Assembly (NCBI GenBank): GCA_030248295.1
Contig: JASANH010000020.1
Coordinates: forward strand, 1-64,000
Reading direction: 5' to 3'
DNA from: Mesodorylaimus sp. YZB2_4
Lineage: Eukaryota; Nematoda; Enoplea; Dorylaimida; Dorylaimidae
Length of the DNA: 64,000 nt
The position numbers and the translations under genes are program-made. The notes beneath the pieces are model-generated. The model was given only the letters and a program-made list of their open reading frames with translations, was not told where the DNA came from and ran no database searches. This document shows positions 10,900 to 18,556 of the stretch, in pieces. Position 1 is the first letter of the stretch. Every line of letters starts with the position of its first letter.

Positions 10900-11579
10900 G
10901 GCCAAGCTTGCCGATCGATCAAAAAAAGAATTCTTCTCGATAGCGGTGGTCAGCGAACATATGTGACCAAAGAGCTTATCAAGCGACTCGCGATCAAACC
11001 AACGTCGTACGAATAAATCATGCTGTACACGTTCGGAGCCAAAGAACCAAAGCCAATCGAATCTGCAATCGTTGAGCTCGAACTGAAGGGCAGACGTGGA
11101 GAACAAATCGAAATAAAAGCAAATGTCGTCCTGCAGATCGCTCAATCACTGTGGCGGAGCGCCGCGACGCTCGCGGATCTGAAGGACACCCTCGATACCT
11201 ATGATCTAGCCGATCCAATCCTAAACGAATCAGAAACGATCAAGATCGATGTACTTATTGGCATCAATGAATATGAGCGCATCATGGTAGCTGAAAGCAA
11301 AGAAATCGGACCAAGCCTTCATCTCCGCAACTCTGTCTTTGGGTGGATCATTTTCGGCCGAACCAAAAATCAGATCAGAAGCGCTGAGCCAGCCTCAACA
11401 TTCAACTGCTTTGTCTCGTCAGCCGCAATCAACAATCAAGAGCTGAATCACCTCGAGCCACACATCAAGGATAAAGCTCAAATTAACGGCCTGTGGGAAC
11501 TCGAGAAGATTGGCATCACTGATCAAATCAATGAACGCGACGACAAGAAAGCCATGCAGATATTTAATGAAACCATCAA
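10900..11579 (+). pseudogene. BEL-1 aspartic protease (A17/DUF1758-type)
   Basis: The frame contains LLDSGGQRTYV near 10925-10960, the Asp-Ser-Gly active site of BEL/Pao retropepsins. It continues through the ORF beginning 11020 (LGIN-like VLIGINEYERI near 11250 and FGWIIFG near 11337) that links protease to RT. A stop at 11017-11019 separates the two frames. At 11580 the coding sequence is interrupted by the foldback transposon and resumes at 12712. The role is to cleave the Gag-Pol polyprotein. Confidence 0.75.
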
Positions 11580-11587
11580 ATTCGAGG
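11580..11587 (+). repeat. 8-bp target duplication (left), ATTCGAGG
   Basis: Identical to 12704-12711. The bases encode the Phe-Glu of BEL-1 Pol on both sides, so the BEL frame is continuous when the insert is left out. Confidence 0.9.
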
Positions 11588-11731
11588 GGGACCAGACTGT
11601 TCACCGCAGGACAGTTCCAGGCGATTCAACGCAGACATTTCATCGCGAGAAGATTCAACGCAAAGACCCTTCAACGCAAGACGATTTAACGCAGAGACCT
11701 TTCAACGCAAGACGATTCAACGCAAACATGA
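11588..11731 (+). repeat. Left terminal inverted repeat made of degenerate tandem units
   Basis: It carries about seven units of 16-20 bp centred on CAACGCAAGACGATT or CAACGCAGACATTT. The complement of this array is found at 12550-12703. Confidence 0.8.
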
Positions 11732-12549
11732 TAGTCGTGTTTTTTGCCTTTCTACCATCAGAAACAGGTCATGCTGATTGGTTTTATTGTGTTCTTGACT
11801 GGTTCTTGCATATCCTCCCCAGTCAGTCTCGCTCGAGCGGCCTTGCAACTGTTTTGTCTGCTGGGGGCTTAAATTAATAGTGATATCAAATCACTCTGCT
11901 GTGTTTTCATGGCGTACAGTTCCGTCAAATCGAAGCGTGGGAAAGATAAGCTTGCTTATGATGGTCGACTATACTGCATGGTGAGCACAGCAACGTGCTT
12001 TTTCAATGATTTTGGAATTAAATTCTACGTTTTATAAGGATCGTGAGAATTCTGATGGAACAACGAGCTAGCGTTGCGACCAAAAGCTTAATGAACGGCA
12101 AATAAGCAAAGGACGCGTGAAGACTGATGGCAGTGGTGGTATAGAAGTAGTGACTGAACATTCCTGTCAACTTAACCTAGCTCAGATTAAGGTAAGAAGT
12201 GTAAAGAGTGAAACGTAAAGTCTGATCGTGAGCAGTGACAATTTTTGTTCCCCATCTATAGGTCGCCAATGCAGTGCCAATGCAGCGTCTGCGACTCGAG
12301 ACTTCAGTCGCAGAATAATCGCTGATGCAACGACAATCGATTGAAGAACCTTATCAACAATTATCCCAACCGCGACCGCATAGATTTCTTATGTTGCTGT
12401 TCATACAGCTTTGATTTTTATTATGCGATTACGACTGCCTCATCGCATAAGTATGCTGGCGTTCTCGGGCAAAAATTGTTACTTTGACGCAATGTCTTTT
12501 ATGTATTTATGTTCCAGACTTGAAAATATTTTGTTTTATTCGCAGATGA

Positions 12550-12703
12550 AAACGTCAGCGTTGAATCGTCTCGCGTTAGTATAAGGTCTTTGCGTTAAAT
12601 TGTCTCGCGGTGAAATGTCATCGCGTTGAATTGTCTTGCGTTGAAATGTCGGCGTTGAAACGTCTGCGCTAAACTGTCCTGCGGTGAAAGGTCATAGCGC
12701 CAG
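12550..12703 (-). repeat. Right terminal inverted repeat
   Basis: Minus-strand counterpart of 11588-11731 with the same unit type. It shares TTCACCGCAGGACAGTT exactly with the left end. Confidence 0.8.
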
Positions 12704-12711
12704 ATTCGAGG
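12704..12711 (+). repeat. 8-bp target duplication (right), ATTCGAGG
   Basis: Perfect match to 11580-11587; BEL-1 coding resumes directly after it. Confidence 0.9.
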
Positions 12712-13563
12712 ACAATCGATATCAGGTTCAATGGCTGCAAAAACGTGAATATCTTGATCTGCCAGGCAACTGCGGGCTATCCATGAAGCGAATCAAGTCA
12801 GTGATCCGTCGTCTATGACCCCGAGCTGATGATCAGATACGATGCTATAATCCAAGATCAGCTGCAAAAGAGCATCATCAAGAAGATCGACAAAGACAAG
12901 ATCGATGGCCCCATTCACTACCTTCCACGCCATCCTGTGATCACACCTGATCTAGCCACGACAGAGGTACGGATCGTCTACGATGGCTCTGCCAAGACAA
13001 TCAATCGACGGCAAAGCCTGAACGAATGCTTGTATAGAACACCAGTCATTCTAGACGACTTTGCCCAACTGCTGCTGCGCTTCCGAATGAATAAGGTGGC
13101 GCTGATCGCGGATATCGAGAAAGCATTCTTACAAGTCGGACTCTAACCTGTAGCAAGGGACGTCACGCGATTTCTTCGGCCCAAGAACCCCAAGAATCCA
13201 AGTGTCGAGGGCAACTTGCAAATCTATCGCTTCAAACGAGTGCCATTCGGCGTCATAGCAAGGCCGTTCCTGCTCGGGGCAACTATCAAGCACCACCTGC
13301 AACTCAGTGGCGGTCCGGTGGCGAAGGAAATACAAAACAACATGTATGTAGACAACATGATCACAGGTGTGCAGTCAACAGCTGATGCAATCGATTTCTA
13401 TCAAGTCGCAAAGAAGCTTTTCGCTGAAGCATCAATGAATCTGCGAGAGTGGAATGAGAGTGGAAAAATCAAGAATTCCTCGAAGCAATTCCACGAATGG
13501 ACCGAGCAAAAGCGGCTCAAACGAAGGTCTTGGGCATCAAGTGGGACACTGGTTCCGACATGA
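12712..13563 (+). pseudogene. BEL-1 reverse transcriptase
   Basis: It resumes the Pol frame after the transposon (YQVQWLQKREYLDLPGNC). The frame 12829-13563 has VRIVYDGSAKT near 12966-13000, LNECLYR, IADIEKAFLQVGL with the first catalytic Asp near 13108, VPFGVIARPFLL near 13240 and the MYVDNMITG catalytic box near 13345. BEL-2 also has YVDN instead of YVDD, so this is a family trait here. One in-frame stop lies at 13144-13146, and an upstream stop near 12817. Frame changes to the RNase H frame around 13500. Confidence 0.85.
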
Positions 13564-14386
13564 TCTCGATCAACCATGGAGAGCCTGTCATTGAAGGTGA
13601 GCCTACAAAGCGGTCAGTACTCAGCTTCATTCATAAGGCCTTTAATCCTCTTGGCCTCATGTGCCCAGTCATGGTCAATGTCCGCCACTTCTTTCAAAGT
13701 CTATGGACGACAGATCTAAAATGGGATGATCAATTAACTCAACTGCGTGTCTTTTGCGATGCATCAGAAAAGGCGTATGGGGCGTGCGTCGACTTGAGAC
13801 CTCAAACAGGCCAACCAAACCTCGCTTTCGCAAAGAGTCAGATGAAACTGAAGCGAGCAGACAAGGGGAGAGCGAAGGATCCAACAATTCCACGACTCGA
13901 ACTGCTGGCAGCACATATTGAAGCTAAGATCCTCCCTTTCGTCCGCTATGGCCCGCAGATTAAAATCGAAAGCACATTCATGTGGATCGATTCCCAATGC
14001 GTCCTCCGGTGGCATCAATCGGCCAAGCCGCTTTCGACATTCGAAGCGAATCGAGTCAAGTATATTACGAGCATCAAGTCCACCAAGTTTCGCCATGTTA
14101 CCACAGAGGAAAATCAAGCCGATCTCCTGCCCAGGGTAGAAACGGTCATGATTCTCAAGAACAAATCGATGTGGTGGCATGGGCCACAGTGGCTGCGCCA
14201 AGCTGAAAAAACATGACCCACAGCGGCGGAGAAGTTGAAGTTTGACCAAGAAGATGTCAAGCAAAGCAAAATCGAGCAGACGGTTGATACAGCATCAACT
14301 AATTTCGCGGTGGAGGGTTCGGACGAAGTCAACCGAATCTTTGGTAAAAATCGATACTCAAGTTGGAGGAGACGGATACGAATTGT
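13497..14386 (+). pseudogene. BEL-1 RNase H and start of integrase
   Basis: The frame 13497-14216 encodes the RT connection (KVLGIKWD, HKAFNPLGLMCPV) and an RNase H with CDASEKAYG, TIPRLELLA and WIDSQCVL acidic motifs. It ends in MWWHGPQWL, the usual lead-in to the BEL integrase. The frame from 14235 gives YSSWRRRIRIV, the beginning of the integrase N-terminal helix. It is cut at 14386 by the unknown element. A segment between HFFQSLW and the CDAS motif is shorter than in other BEL elements. Confidence 0.85.
14376..14386 (+). repeat. 11-bp target duplication (left)
   Basis: ATACGAATTGT here and ATACGATTTGT at 18546-18556 match at 10 of 11 bases. Both encode Ile-Arg-(Ile/Phe)-Val in the BEL-1 frame, so the target was duplicated when the element inserted. 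Confidence 0.75.
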
Positions 14387-14490
14387 AACCAGGCCTGGCA
14401 GGCGTAGGAGGGATAAGGAGGGGGGAAGAGGGGTCGGTTGGCCCGCTACCCACCTGTGCGCAGTGCGGATCGCTGGGTTGTGTCTATGTT

Positions 14491-14952
14491 ATGGTTGCGG
14501 CCGAATTTGATCAATACGACCTCTCGAAGGTCTCGGATGAACAAGCCGATCTGGTGCGCGATCTGATCGTCACCCGATGGGAGCTGCGGGGACACGAGGA
14601 CACGCGGGCCTTGATGCTGGATGCGGTGGGGTGGCCTAGAACATTCCCTGTTCCGGGTCCTCGCCCGTTGGAATCGCCTACGTTACCGTCACTGTTGCAG
14701 GGTGCAGCACAGCATGTGCTCGGCACAGCGTTTTCCATTCCCTCTGCGATCCTGGGTAGTATTTGTGATAACCTGACGATTTGCCCTCAGCGTGCTGATG
14801 CGTCTGCGGTGGACAAAGAACCACCGCCACTTTGGTCTATGAAGGTTTCACAGCGGCGGGAGAAATATTTGGCCTATTTGCGAGCATGCGGGTTTGCGGT
14901 CGACAAGATCCCCACAGTCGCAATTCGCCTGCTGGGAAATGGCAAGGGCTGA
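14491..14952 (+). CDS. Unknown ORF A of the 4.16-kb element
   Basis: 153 aa from the first ATG after the element's left edge; the frame is also open upstream for 87 bases. The N-terminal third is charged (EFDQYDLSKVSDEQADLV), the middle Pro-rich, the C-terminal part basic and aromatic. No signal peptide, membrane helix or known domain is seen. It ends at a TGA (14950-14952), while a +1-shifted frame continues across this point (see 14894-15232). The GGC TGA context and shared break in both arms leave open either an old indel or +1 frameshifting. I do not recognise the protein. Confidence 0.4.
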   Translation: MVAAEFDQYDLSKVSDEQADLVRDLIVTRWELRGHEDTRALMLDAVGWPRTFPVPGPRPLESPTLPSLLQGAAQHVLGTAFSIPSAILGSICDNLTICPQRADASAVDKEPPPLWSMKVSQRREKYLAYLRACGFAVDKIPTVAIRLLGNGKG

Positions 14953-15232
14953 GGCATATGGCCAGTTTGACGATACCACATCTTTGGTCACGGGTCGTCC
15001 ATTGACGGCTTCCGCTGAACTGTACAGTAAGGTGAATATGTTGCCTTTGTCCTTGAGCATGGGTACCCTGTCTCTCCTGGATGCTATTTTGCTGATTCAG
15101 CCAGGGTTTCCAGCGGCTGAGTTGGCGCAGATTGTCTCCGGAGGGTTCCCTGTGGAGGGCGTGCCGATTTCTCAGCGTCGTGTCGCTGTTCCCGTTTACG
15201 AATTACAAACTGCCGGCCTACAGTTTCGTTAG
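14894..15232 (+). CDS. Unknown ORF B, +1 frame relative to ORF A
   Basis: The real coding part probably starts near 14950 where ORF A stops; before that this frame is the shadow of ORF A. From there it reads EAYGQFDDTTSLVTGRPL and a hydrophobic LSMGTLSLLDAILLIQ, and ends at a TAG at 15230-15232. The next ORF is in the same frame only 6 bases later, so ORF B and ORF C may be one protein interrupted by a stop. There is no ATG near the overlap (the listed start is TTG). Function unknown. Confidence 0.35.
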   Translation: MRSTRSPQSQFACWEMARAEAYGQFDDTTSLVTGRPLTASAELYSKVNMLPLSLSMGTLSLLDAILLIQPGFPAAELAQIVSGGFPVEGVPISQRRVAVPVYELQTAGLQFR

Positions 15233-15238
15233 TATCCT

Positions 15239-16180
15239 ATGGCCCCTGAATCATTAGCACGGTGGGCGTGCGACATGTGGAAGTTGCAATGTTGCCAGGG
15301 TCTGACTCCTTTGCAGTCCCAGGAGCCCTGGAATCAGTCGTCTCGAATGCTTCAGGCCGTGGCATGTGAACTCTTGGCTTTGCACGCCTGGACTATTGGG
15401 CGGTTGATGGACACTGATCAGGGAAATCGCCATCGGTGCCCGCCGCACGAGTGGTTGGCGGCTTCATTGGGATTTGTGGCGTTTGTTGCGAGCTCGTTTT
15501 ATCGAGTTACTGAGTCCGAATACCGTTCGTTGCATGGTCGGTGTGTGGATGGCCGATCGTGGTCATTTTGGCCCTCCCCGTCGGGCACGTGTGCGGTTCT
15601 GGTTCCGATTTCGAAGTTGGATTCCTCTCGGTTACTGCTAAAACATCGGGATTTGCTCCCCACCAGGTATGATGACCAACATTTGGCTTTATCAGTTGGG
15701 GTTTCTTTGCCAGGGTCGTCAACACCATATTACCAGTTAGTGTCGACCGAGAATGCACATTTGCTGTCCTTTGAGCTGACCTTCCTCAAATGCGTTTTGC
15801 ATGCGTACACAGTCAAGTATGGCGACCTGTTTTCTCTGTCATTGATGGTCGATCCGACTCGACCTGGCACGCCGATTGCTATTGCAGCGTCATTGCAGTT
15901 GCCCCGACTGTCGCATACTGTAGCGATTTTCTGGAGGTTTCTGGAGATTTTGCATTCGCCGGGTACAACGTTTTTTATCCTTTTCAGAAAGTACTGGATA
16001 CCGAGTTCTGTGTTCTCACTGGTTACCCACAGCTACTGCCGGCGTCGGCGACTGCGTCCACGGCACCTTTGGCGCAGACTCTCGATGCTGGACTGGACTC
16101 GGATCCTGACACGCGGAAGCGTCGCCGGAGGCAGCGACAGGCGTCTTGTTTTCGCTCACGACATTCGTACCTCGACGTGA
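15239..16180 (+). CDS. Unknown ORF C, 313 aa, Trp-rich
   Basis: This begins with ATG directly after the TAG of ORF B and in the same frame. Residues about 1-220 look like a genuine globular protein, with many Trp and Cys (ARWACDMWKLQCCQG near the start) and even hydrophobicity. From about 15910 the frame becomes Arg-rich and improbable, while the frame of 15790-16296 becomes plausible, so a frameshift is likely there. The right copy carries 27 bp here that the left copy lacks. No domain is recognised; a capsid-type protein is a guess I cannot support. Confidence 0.4.
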   Translation: MAPESLARWACDMWKLQCCQGLTPLQSQEPWNQSSRMLQAVACELLALHAWTIGRLMDTDQGNRHRCPPHEWLAASLGFVAFVASSFYRVTESEYRSLHGRCVDGRSWSFWPSPSGTCAVLVPISKLDSSRLLLKHRDLLPTRYDDQHLALSVGVSLPGSSTPYYQLVSTENAHLLSFELTFLKCVLHAYTVKYGDLFSLSLMVDPTRPGTPIAIAASLQLPRLSHTVAIFWRFLEILHSPGTTFFILFRKYWIPSSVFSLVTHSYCRRRRLRPRHLWRRLSMLDWTRILTRGSVAGGSDRRLVFAHDIRTST

Positions 16181-16296
16181 TGATCATCGAAAACCACCTC
16201 CTGGGGGTGGTGCGGCTGGTTCGGGTTCCGGGGCTGGATATGTCTCATGTGGTTCCAGGACCTTCTATTCTAGTTCTAGACGGCAACAATCTTTGA
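15790..16296 (+). CDS. Unknown ORF D, overlaps ORF C in another frame
   Basis: 168 aa. The segment from about 15890 (SDFLEVSGDFAFAGYNVFYP) to about 16130 reads like a continuation of ORF C. It ends in a strongly basic run (TRKRRRRQRQ, about 16110-16140) that could be a nuclear signal or nucleic-acid-binding tail. The first 30 or so residues are shadow of ORF C. Confidence 0.35.
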   Translation: MRFACVHSQVWRPVFSVIDGRSDSTWHADCYCSVIAVAPTVAYCSDFLEVSGDFAFAGYNVFYPFQKVLDTEFCVLTGYPQLLPASATASTAPLAQTLDAGLDSDPDTRKRRRRQRQASCFRSRHSYLDVMIIENHLLGVVRLVRVPGLDMSHVVPGPSILVLDGNNL

Positions 16297-16390
16297 CTTC
16301 AACCTCCACAGGGTCTGGACAGCAGTCTGGGTCCCAGCGTTCGGGGTTGGCCCTGGTGGGGAAGGAGACGTCCTCTGTGGCTCCCCCCAC

Positions 16391-16660
16391 GTGGGTGGTT
16401 CCTCTGGTTTTGCCTTCGCTCCCGACGAATGTGCCGGGCCAGAGTTCGATTTTTCCGGATATTGTGGAATGGATGGGTTTGGATGCGGCTACTTCGTGCG
16501 ATTCGGGTTCGAGTCGAGTGCCGCTTTGTCCAATATTTTTCTTCATTGCCCGGTGGTGGGTAAGCTTCTGCCATTTCGCCTCGAGCGCCTTTTTCAGGGC
16601 GCCCGCCAAGGTGGAGCTGAGGTGAGTTCCTTTCGATTTCTATCTCCCCACCGGTGTTGA
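16391..16660 (+). CDS. Unknown ORF E, ends at a splice-donor-like site
   Basis: 89 aa, Gly/Phe-rich (FDFSGYCGMDGFGCGYF), then LLPFRLERLFQGARQGGAE. The last residues run over GAG|GTGAGT at 16619-16626, a near-perfect 5' splice site. An alternative frame over the same bases (16146-16625) is also open and Ser/Pro-rich; which one is used cannot be told from composition. Confidence 0.3.
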   Translation: MGGSSGFAFAPDECAGPEFDFSGYCGMDGFGCGYFVRFGFESSAALSNIFLHCPVVGKLLPFRLERLFQGARQGGAEVSSFRFLSPHRC

Positions 16661-17211
16661 CTTCCCCAACGTCCTTTGGATATCTGAATTGTGTCCCTTT
16701 TGGGCCCCCGGGCGAGGTGCTTCCCCAGTGGAGTGCCCCGTATCATGTTCCGTTATGCCCATGCTCCGATTACCCCAAGTATGAGAAGGAATTGCGATTT
16801 GATTGTACCAGCGTGATTAGATTCCACCACCCGGGCCATGGGCAGCTCTGCTATGTGGTGCATGAGCCCTTGCTACATTTACCGGCTTATCCCATGGTTC
16901 ACCACACGATTTTCGATTTGACTGGAGTGCCCTTGGATGGGTCGTGGTTGGTTTTGGACTGGCCCTCTCGTCGGCCGTTTCCTTCGTTTGCAGCTTGGGT
17001 GGTAAGTCGGGAGGGCAATCAGTTTCAGGCTGCATGGGCGATGTGGATTTCGCGTCTCAAACGCCTGTCTACGTATCAATTGGCTATGTACTCTTCTGAT
17101 GAGCGCTGGGGAGGTGTCCCCTTTAGCAATGACGTCTCGCTTATGGGATTCGCCCGTCCCGATTCTGGGGCGCCACCTCGATGTCGGCAGCCGGCGCACC
17201 CTGCATTGTAG
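16654..17211 (+). CDS. Unknown ORF F, 185 aa, Trp/His/Pro-rich
   Basis: From about 16815 the frame reads IRFHHPGHGQLCYVVHEP, then VPLDGSWLVLDWPSRRPF, and AAWAMWISRLKRLSTYQ. The region before 16815 differs between arms by small indels and may be intron or untranslated. It ends in a stop at 17209-17211. The two arms differ here by an in-frame 6-bp indel and a few replacements. No recognised family; the regular aromatic spacing argues against chance. Confidence 0.4.
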   Translation: MLTSPTSFGYLNCVPFGPPGEVLPQWSAPYHVPLCPCSDYPKYEKELRFDCTSVIRFHHPGHGQLCYVVHEPLLHLPAYPMVHHTIFDLTGVPLDGSWLVLDWPSRRPFPSFAAWVVSREGNQFQAAWAMWISRLKRLSTYQLAMYSSDERWGGVPFSNDVSLMGFARPDSGAPPRCRQPAHPAL

Positions 17212-17249
17212 ACGGTTTCGTTGATGGGTGGGGGGACGGATGGTGGCCG

Positions 17250-17942
17250 TTATTTGGCTCCCTCTTCGAGTCGCTGTGGTTTCGTCTGATTTCGTCTTCT
17301 ACTGTTGACTAACCTGTTTGTTTGTTCAGGGCTGAACCCTGGACCGCCTTGGTTTTGGCCCCCAGCCGTCTGGTAATTTCGTTCGGTTTCACGTATTTTT
17401 TTTGCGTATTCTCTTTTCGCTGGGTCAATATTGTCCTCGTAGCGAGTTTTACCACCTGGTTCGTCTTTATCTTGAACCAGGTCACGGGGTCTGGGACTTT
17501 CCTGGGCTCTGTACCACACACCTCGGATGTTGGTGTCTGAGGCGCGCCCGACTGGACTTGGGTTCTGGTCAGGTAGGGGTTCGGGGAACGTAACGGGTCC
17601 TGGGGGGTTGGTGTCTGATTCTACCGACCCTTCTGGAGACCCTGGCCGCCGCTGGACGATGGGTGTCTGATTCTGCCCTATGCTCTTGCTGGTGGCGAGT
17701 GTCTGGACCCCCTGTGTCTGATTCTGCCAGGGGCTCTGGGCACTCAAGGGAGGTTTGGCGTGCGCTCTTTCTTTCAGCCTCAGTCGCCTGCAGTCACTGA
17801 AGCCACAACGCCTTGTGATCTTTCGTGATCGCTCAGTGATCTTGGGGTGATGGGCTGCGTTGCGTTGAGTGTTGCTGCTGTAGGCCTCCCGTTGTTTGCG
17901 TTCCTTGTAGACCCCTAGGGCCGTCGGAGGGTAGCCAGCCAC
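17250..17942 (-). CDS. Unknown minus-strand ORF H, 230 aa, hydrophilic
   Basis: The longest antisense frame in the element, Gln/Arg/Pro-rich with repeated QNQT or ESDT motifs that stem from a DNA motif repeated four times (GTGTCTGATTCTGCC on the plus strand). The left copy is broken by a 4-bp insertion near 3722, which argues against selection since duplication. It could be a gag-like nucleic-acid-binding protein of an element read in the other direction, or a chance frame in GC-rich sequence. Confidence 0.25.
   Translation of the reverse strand: MAGYPPTALGVYKERKQREAYSSNTQRNAAHHPKITERSRKITRRCGFSDCRRLRLKERAHAKPPLSAQSPWQNQTQGVQTLATSKSIGQNQTPIVQRRPGSPEGSVESDTNPPGPVTFPEPLPDQNPSPVGRASDTNIRGVWYRAQESPRPRDLVQDKDEPGGKTRYEDNIDPAKREYAKKIRETERNYQTAGGQNQGGPGFSPEQTNRLVNSRRRNQTKPQRLEEGAK
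17322..17540 (+). CDS. Short hydrophobic ORF G after an acceptor-like site
   Basis: 72 aa with two hydrophobic stretches (VISFGFTYFFCVFSF and VNIVLVASFTTWFVFIL) that could form a membrane hairpin. Directly upstream lies a good 3' splice site: a TGACTAAC branch-like word, a pyrimidine/T-G tract and TTCAG at about 17305-17329. Hence this may be the 3' exon of a spliced transcript. The minus-strand ORF at 17250-17942 overlaps; only one is likely real. Confidence 0.3.
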   Translation: MFRAEPWTALVLAPSRLVISFGFTYFFCVFSFRWVNIVLVASFTTWFVFILNQVTGSGTFLGSVPHTSDVGV

Positions 17943-18130
17943 GCCTGCCTTGGTTCGCTGAACCCCTTTTGGTGGACTTTTCGGTCTGCCGGGTTTGGTG
18001 TTGGGATCTCCTGGTTATCCCTGATTCCTGTTGCCTTTACCTGATGGACGTGGACATTTTTCGGTCTTGTGTGCCCCCTTATCTGGAGGTGCCCCTCGTT
18101 TCACGGGAAGCGTGGGGTCACGCTTCTTTT

Positions 18131-18144
18131 AAGGAGGGGAGGAG
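18131..18144 (+). promoter_or_regulatory. Polypurine-tract-like run
   Basis: AAGGAGGGGAGGAG immediately precedes TGTAATAGG, the arrangement of a plus-strand primer site and 3' LTR. The left copy has the same with one C/T difference. Confidence 0.5.
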
Positions 18145-18527
18145 TGTAATAGGCGTGGATACACTTGTCTGCACCTATCAGTGCACTGGTTCAGGGAACT
18201 GGTCTGCCTCTCCTAGGTCAGGGCCAGGCACGAGGCCGAGAGTGATTTCGAGGCCGAGTGACTGGTTTGGTTTGCAGAAATTGGGCGGTGACCGGTATTG
18301 AGTTCCTGGTCTGAAATGCATTCTGGGCAATTCGGGCTCAGGACCATGAGAACCTCCGTCAGGATCGACACGTGCGGCCGCCCTCTGAGTTGTGAGCCTA
18401 AACGGCCCTTTTGTGTGGTTGGCGAATGAACAATACACGTGGCGTCGTGGGCTACGTGGGTTCGTTCCTGTGGCTAAGGCTGTCCACTGGCTTGTCCTAG
18501 TTCGTCCTGGGATAGGCTGAGGATTTC
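18145..18527 (+). repeat. LTR-like 3' block, right copy (383 bp)
   Basis: Starts TGTAATAGG behind the purine tract; GTGTA and TACAC bracket its first 21 bases. Length equals the left copy (2905-3287), but it is about 7% diverged. The homology between arms stops at 18527; 18 more bases follow before the target duplication. No 5' partner exists at the element's left edge. Confidence 0.55.
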
Positions 18528-18545
18528 CTAATTACCATCCTCTGC

Positions 18546-18556
18546 ATACGATTTGT
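18546..18556 (+). repeat. 11-bp target duplication (right)
   Basis: ATACGATTTGT, 10/11 identical to 14376-14386. BEL-1 integrase coding resumes in frame from here. Confidence 0.75.

Larger units (their letters stand above)
11588..12703. mobile_element. 1,116-bp foldback-type DNA transposon
   Basis: Both ends consist of about 140 bp of degenerate short repeats built on TTCAACGCAAGACGATT, in opposite orientation, sharing the exact word TTCACCGCAGGACAGTT. The element splits BEL-1 Pol and is flanked by a perfect 8-bp duplication. The interior (about 11,735-12,545) has no convincing ORF, so it is non-autonomous. An 8-bp duplication fits hAT, P, Merlin or Foldback-like families; the outermost bases (GGGACC on the left, complement CTGGCG on the right) do not match well, so the family stays open. 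Confidence 0.85.
14387..18545 (+). mobile_element. Unrecognised 4.16-kb element inserted in BEL-1
   Basis: It is bounded by an 11-bp target duplication inside the BEL-1 integrase. It has no terminal inverted repeats, no RT, integrase or transposase motif I can find, and no 5' LTR. The 3' end has a purine tract (18131-18144) followed by a 383-bp LTR-like block starting TGTAATAGG. The interior carries several offset plus-strand ORFs with high Trp/Pro/Leu content and a 230-aa minus-strand ORF. The variable-length duplication without TIRs would suit target-primed insertion of an RNA copy; a gag-like or capsid-like gene of an LTR element or RNA virus is possible but unproven. A second copy lies in the left arm. 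Confidence 0.7.

Noticed and set aside
14932-14942. GGGAAAT slippery heptamer near the end of ORF A
   Set aside because: It has the X-XXY-YYZ phasing for -1 slippage, but the continuing frame is +1, so this site cannot produce it.
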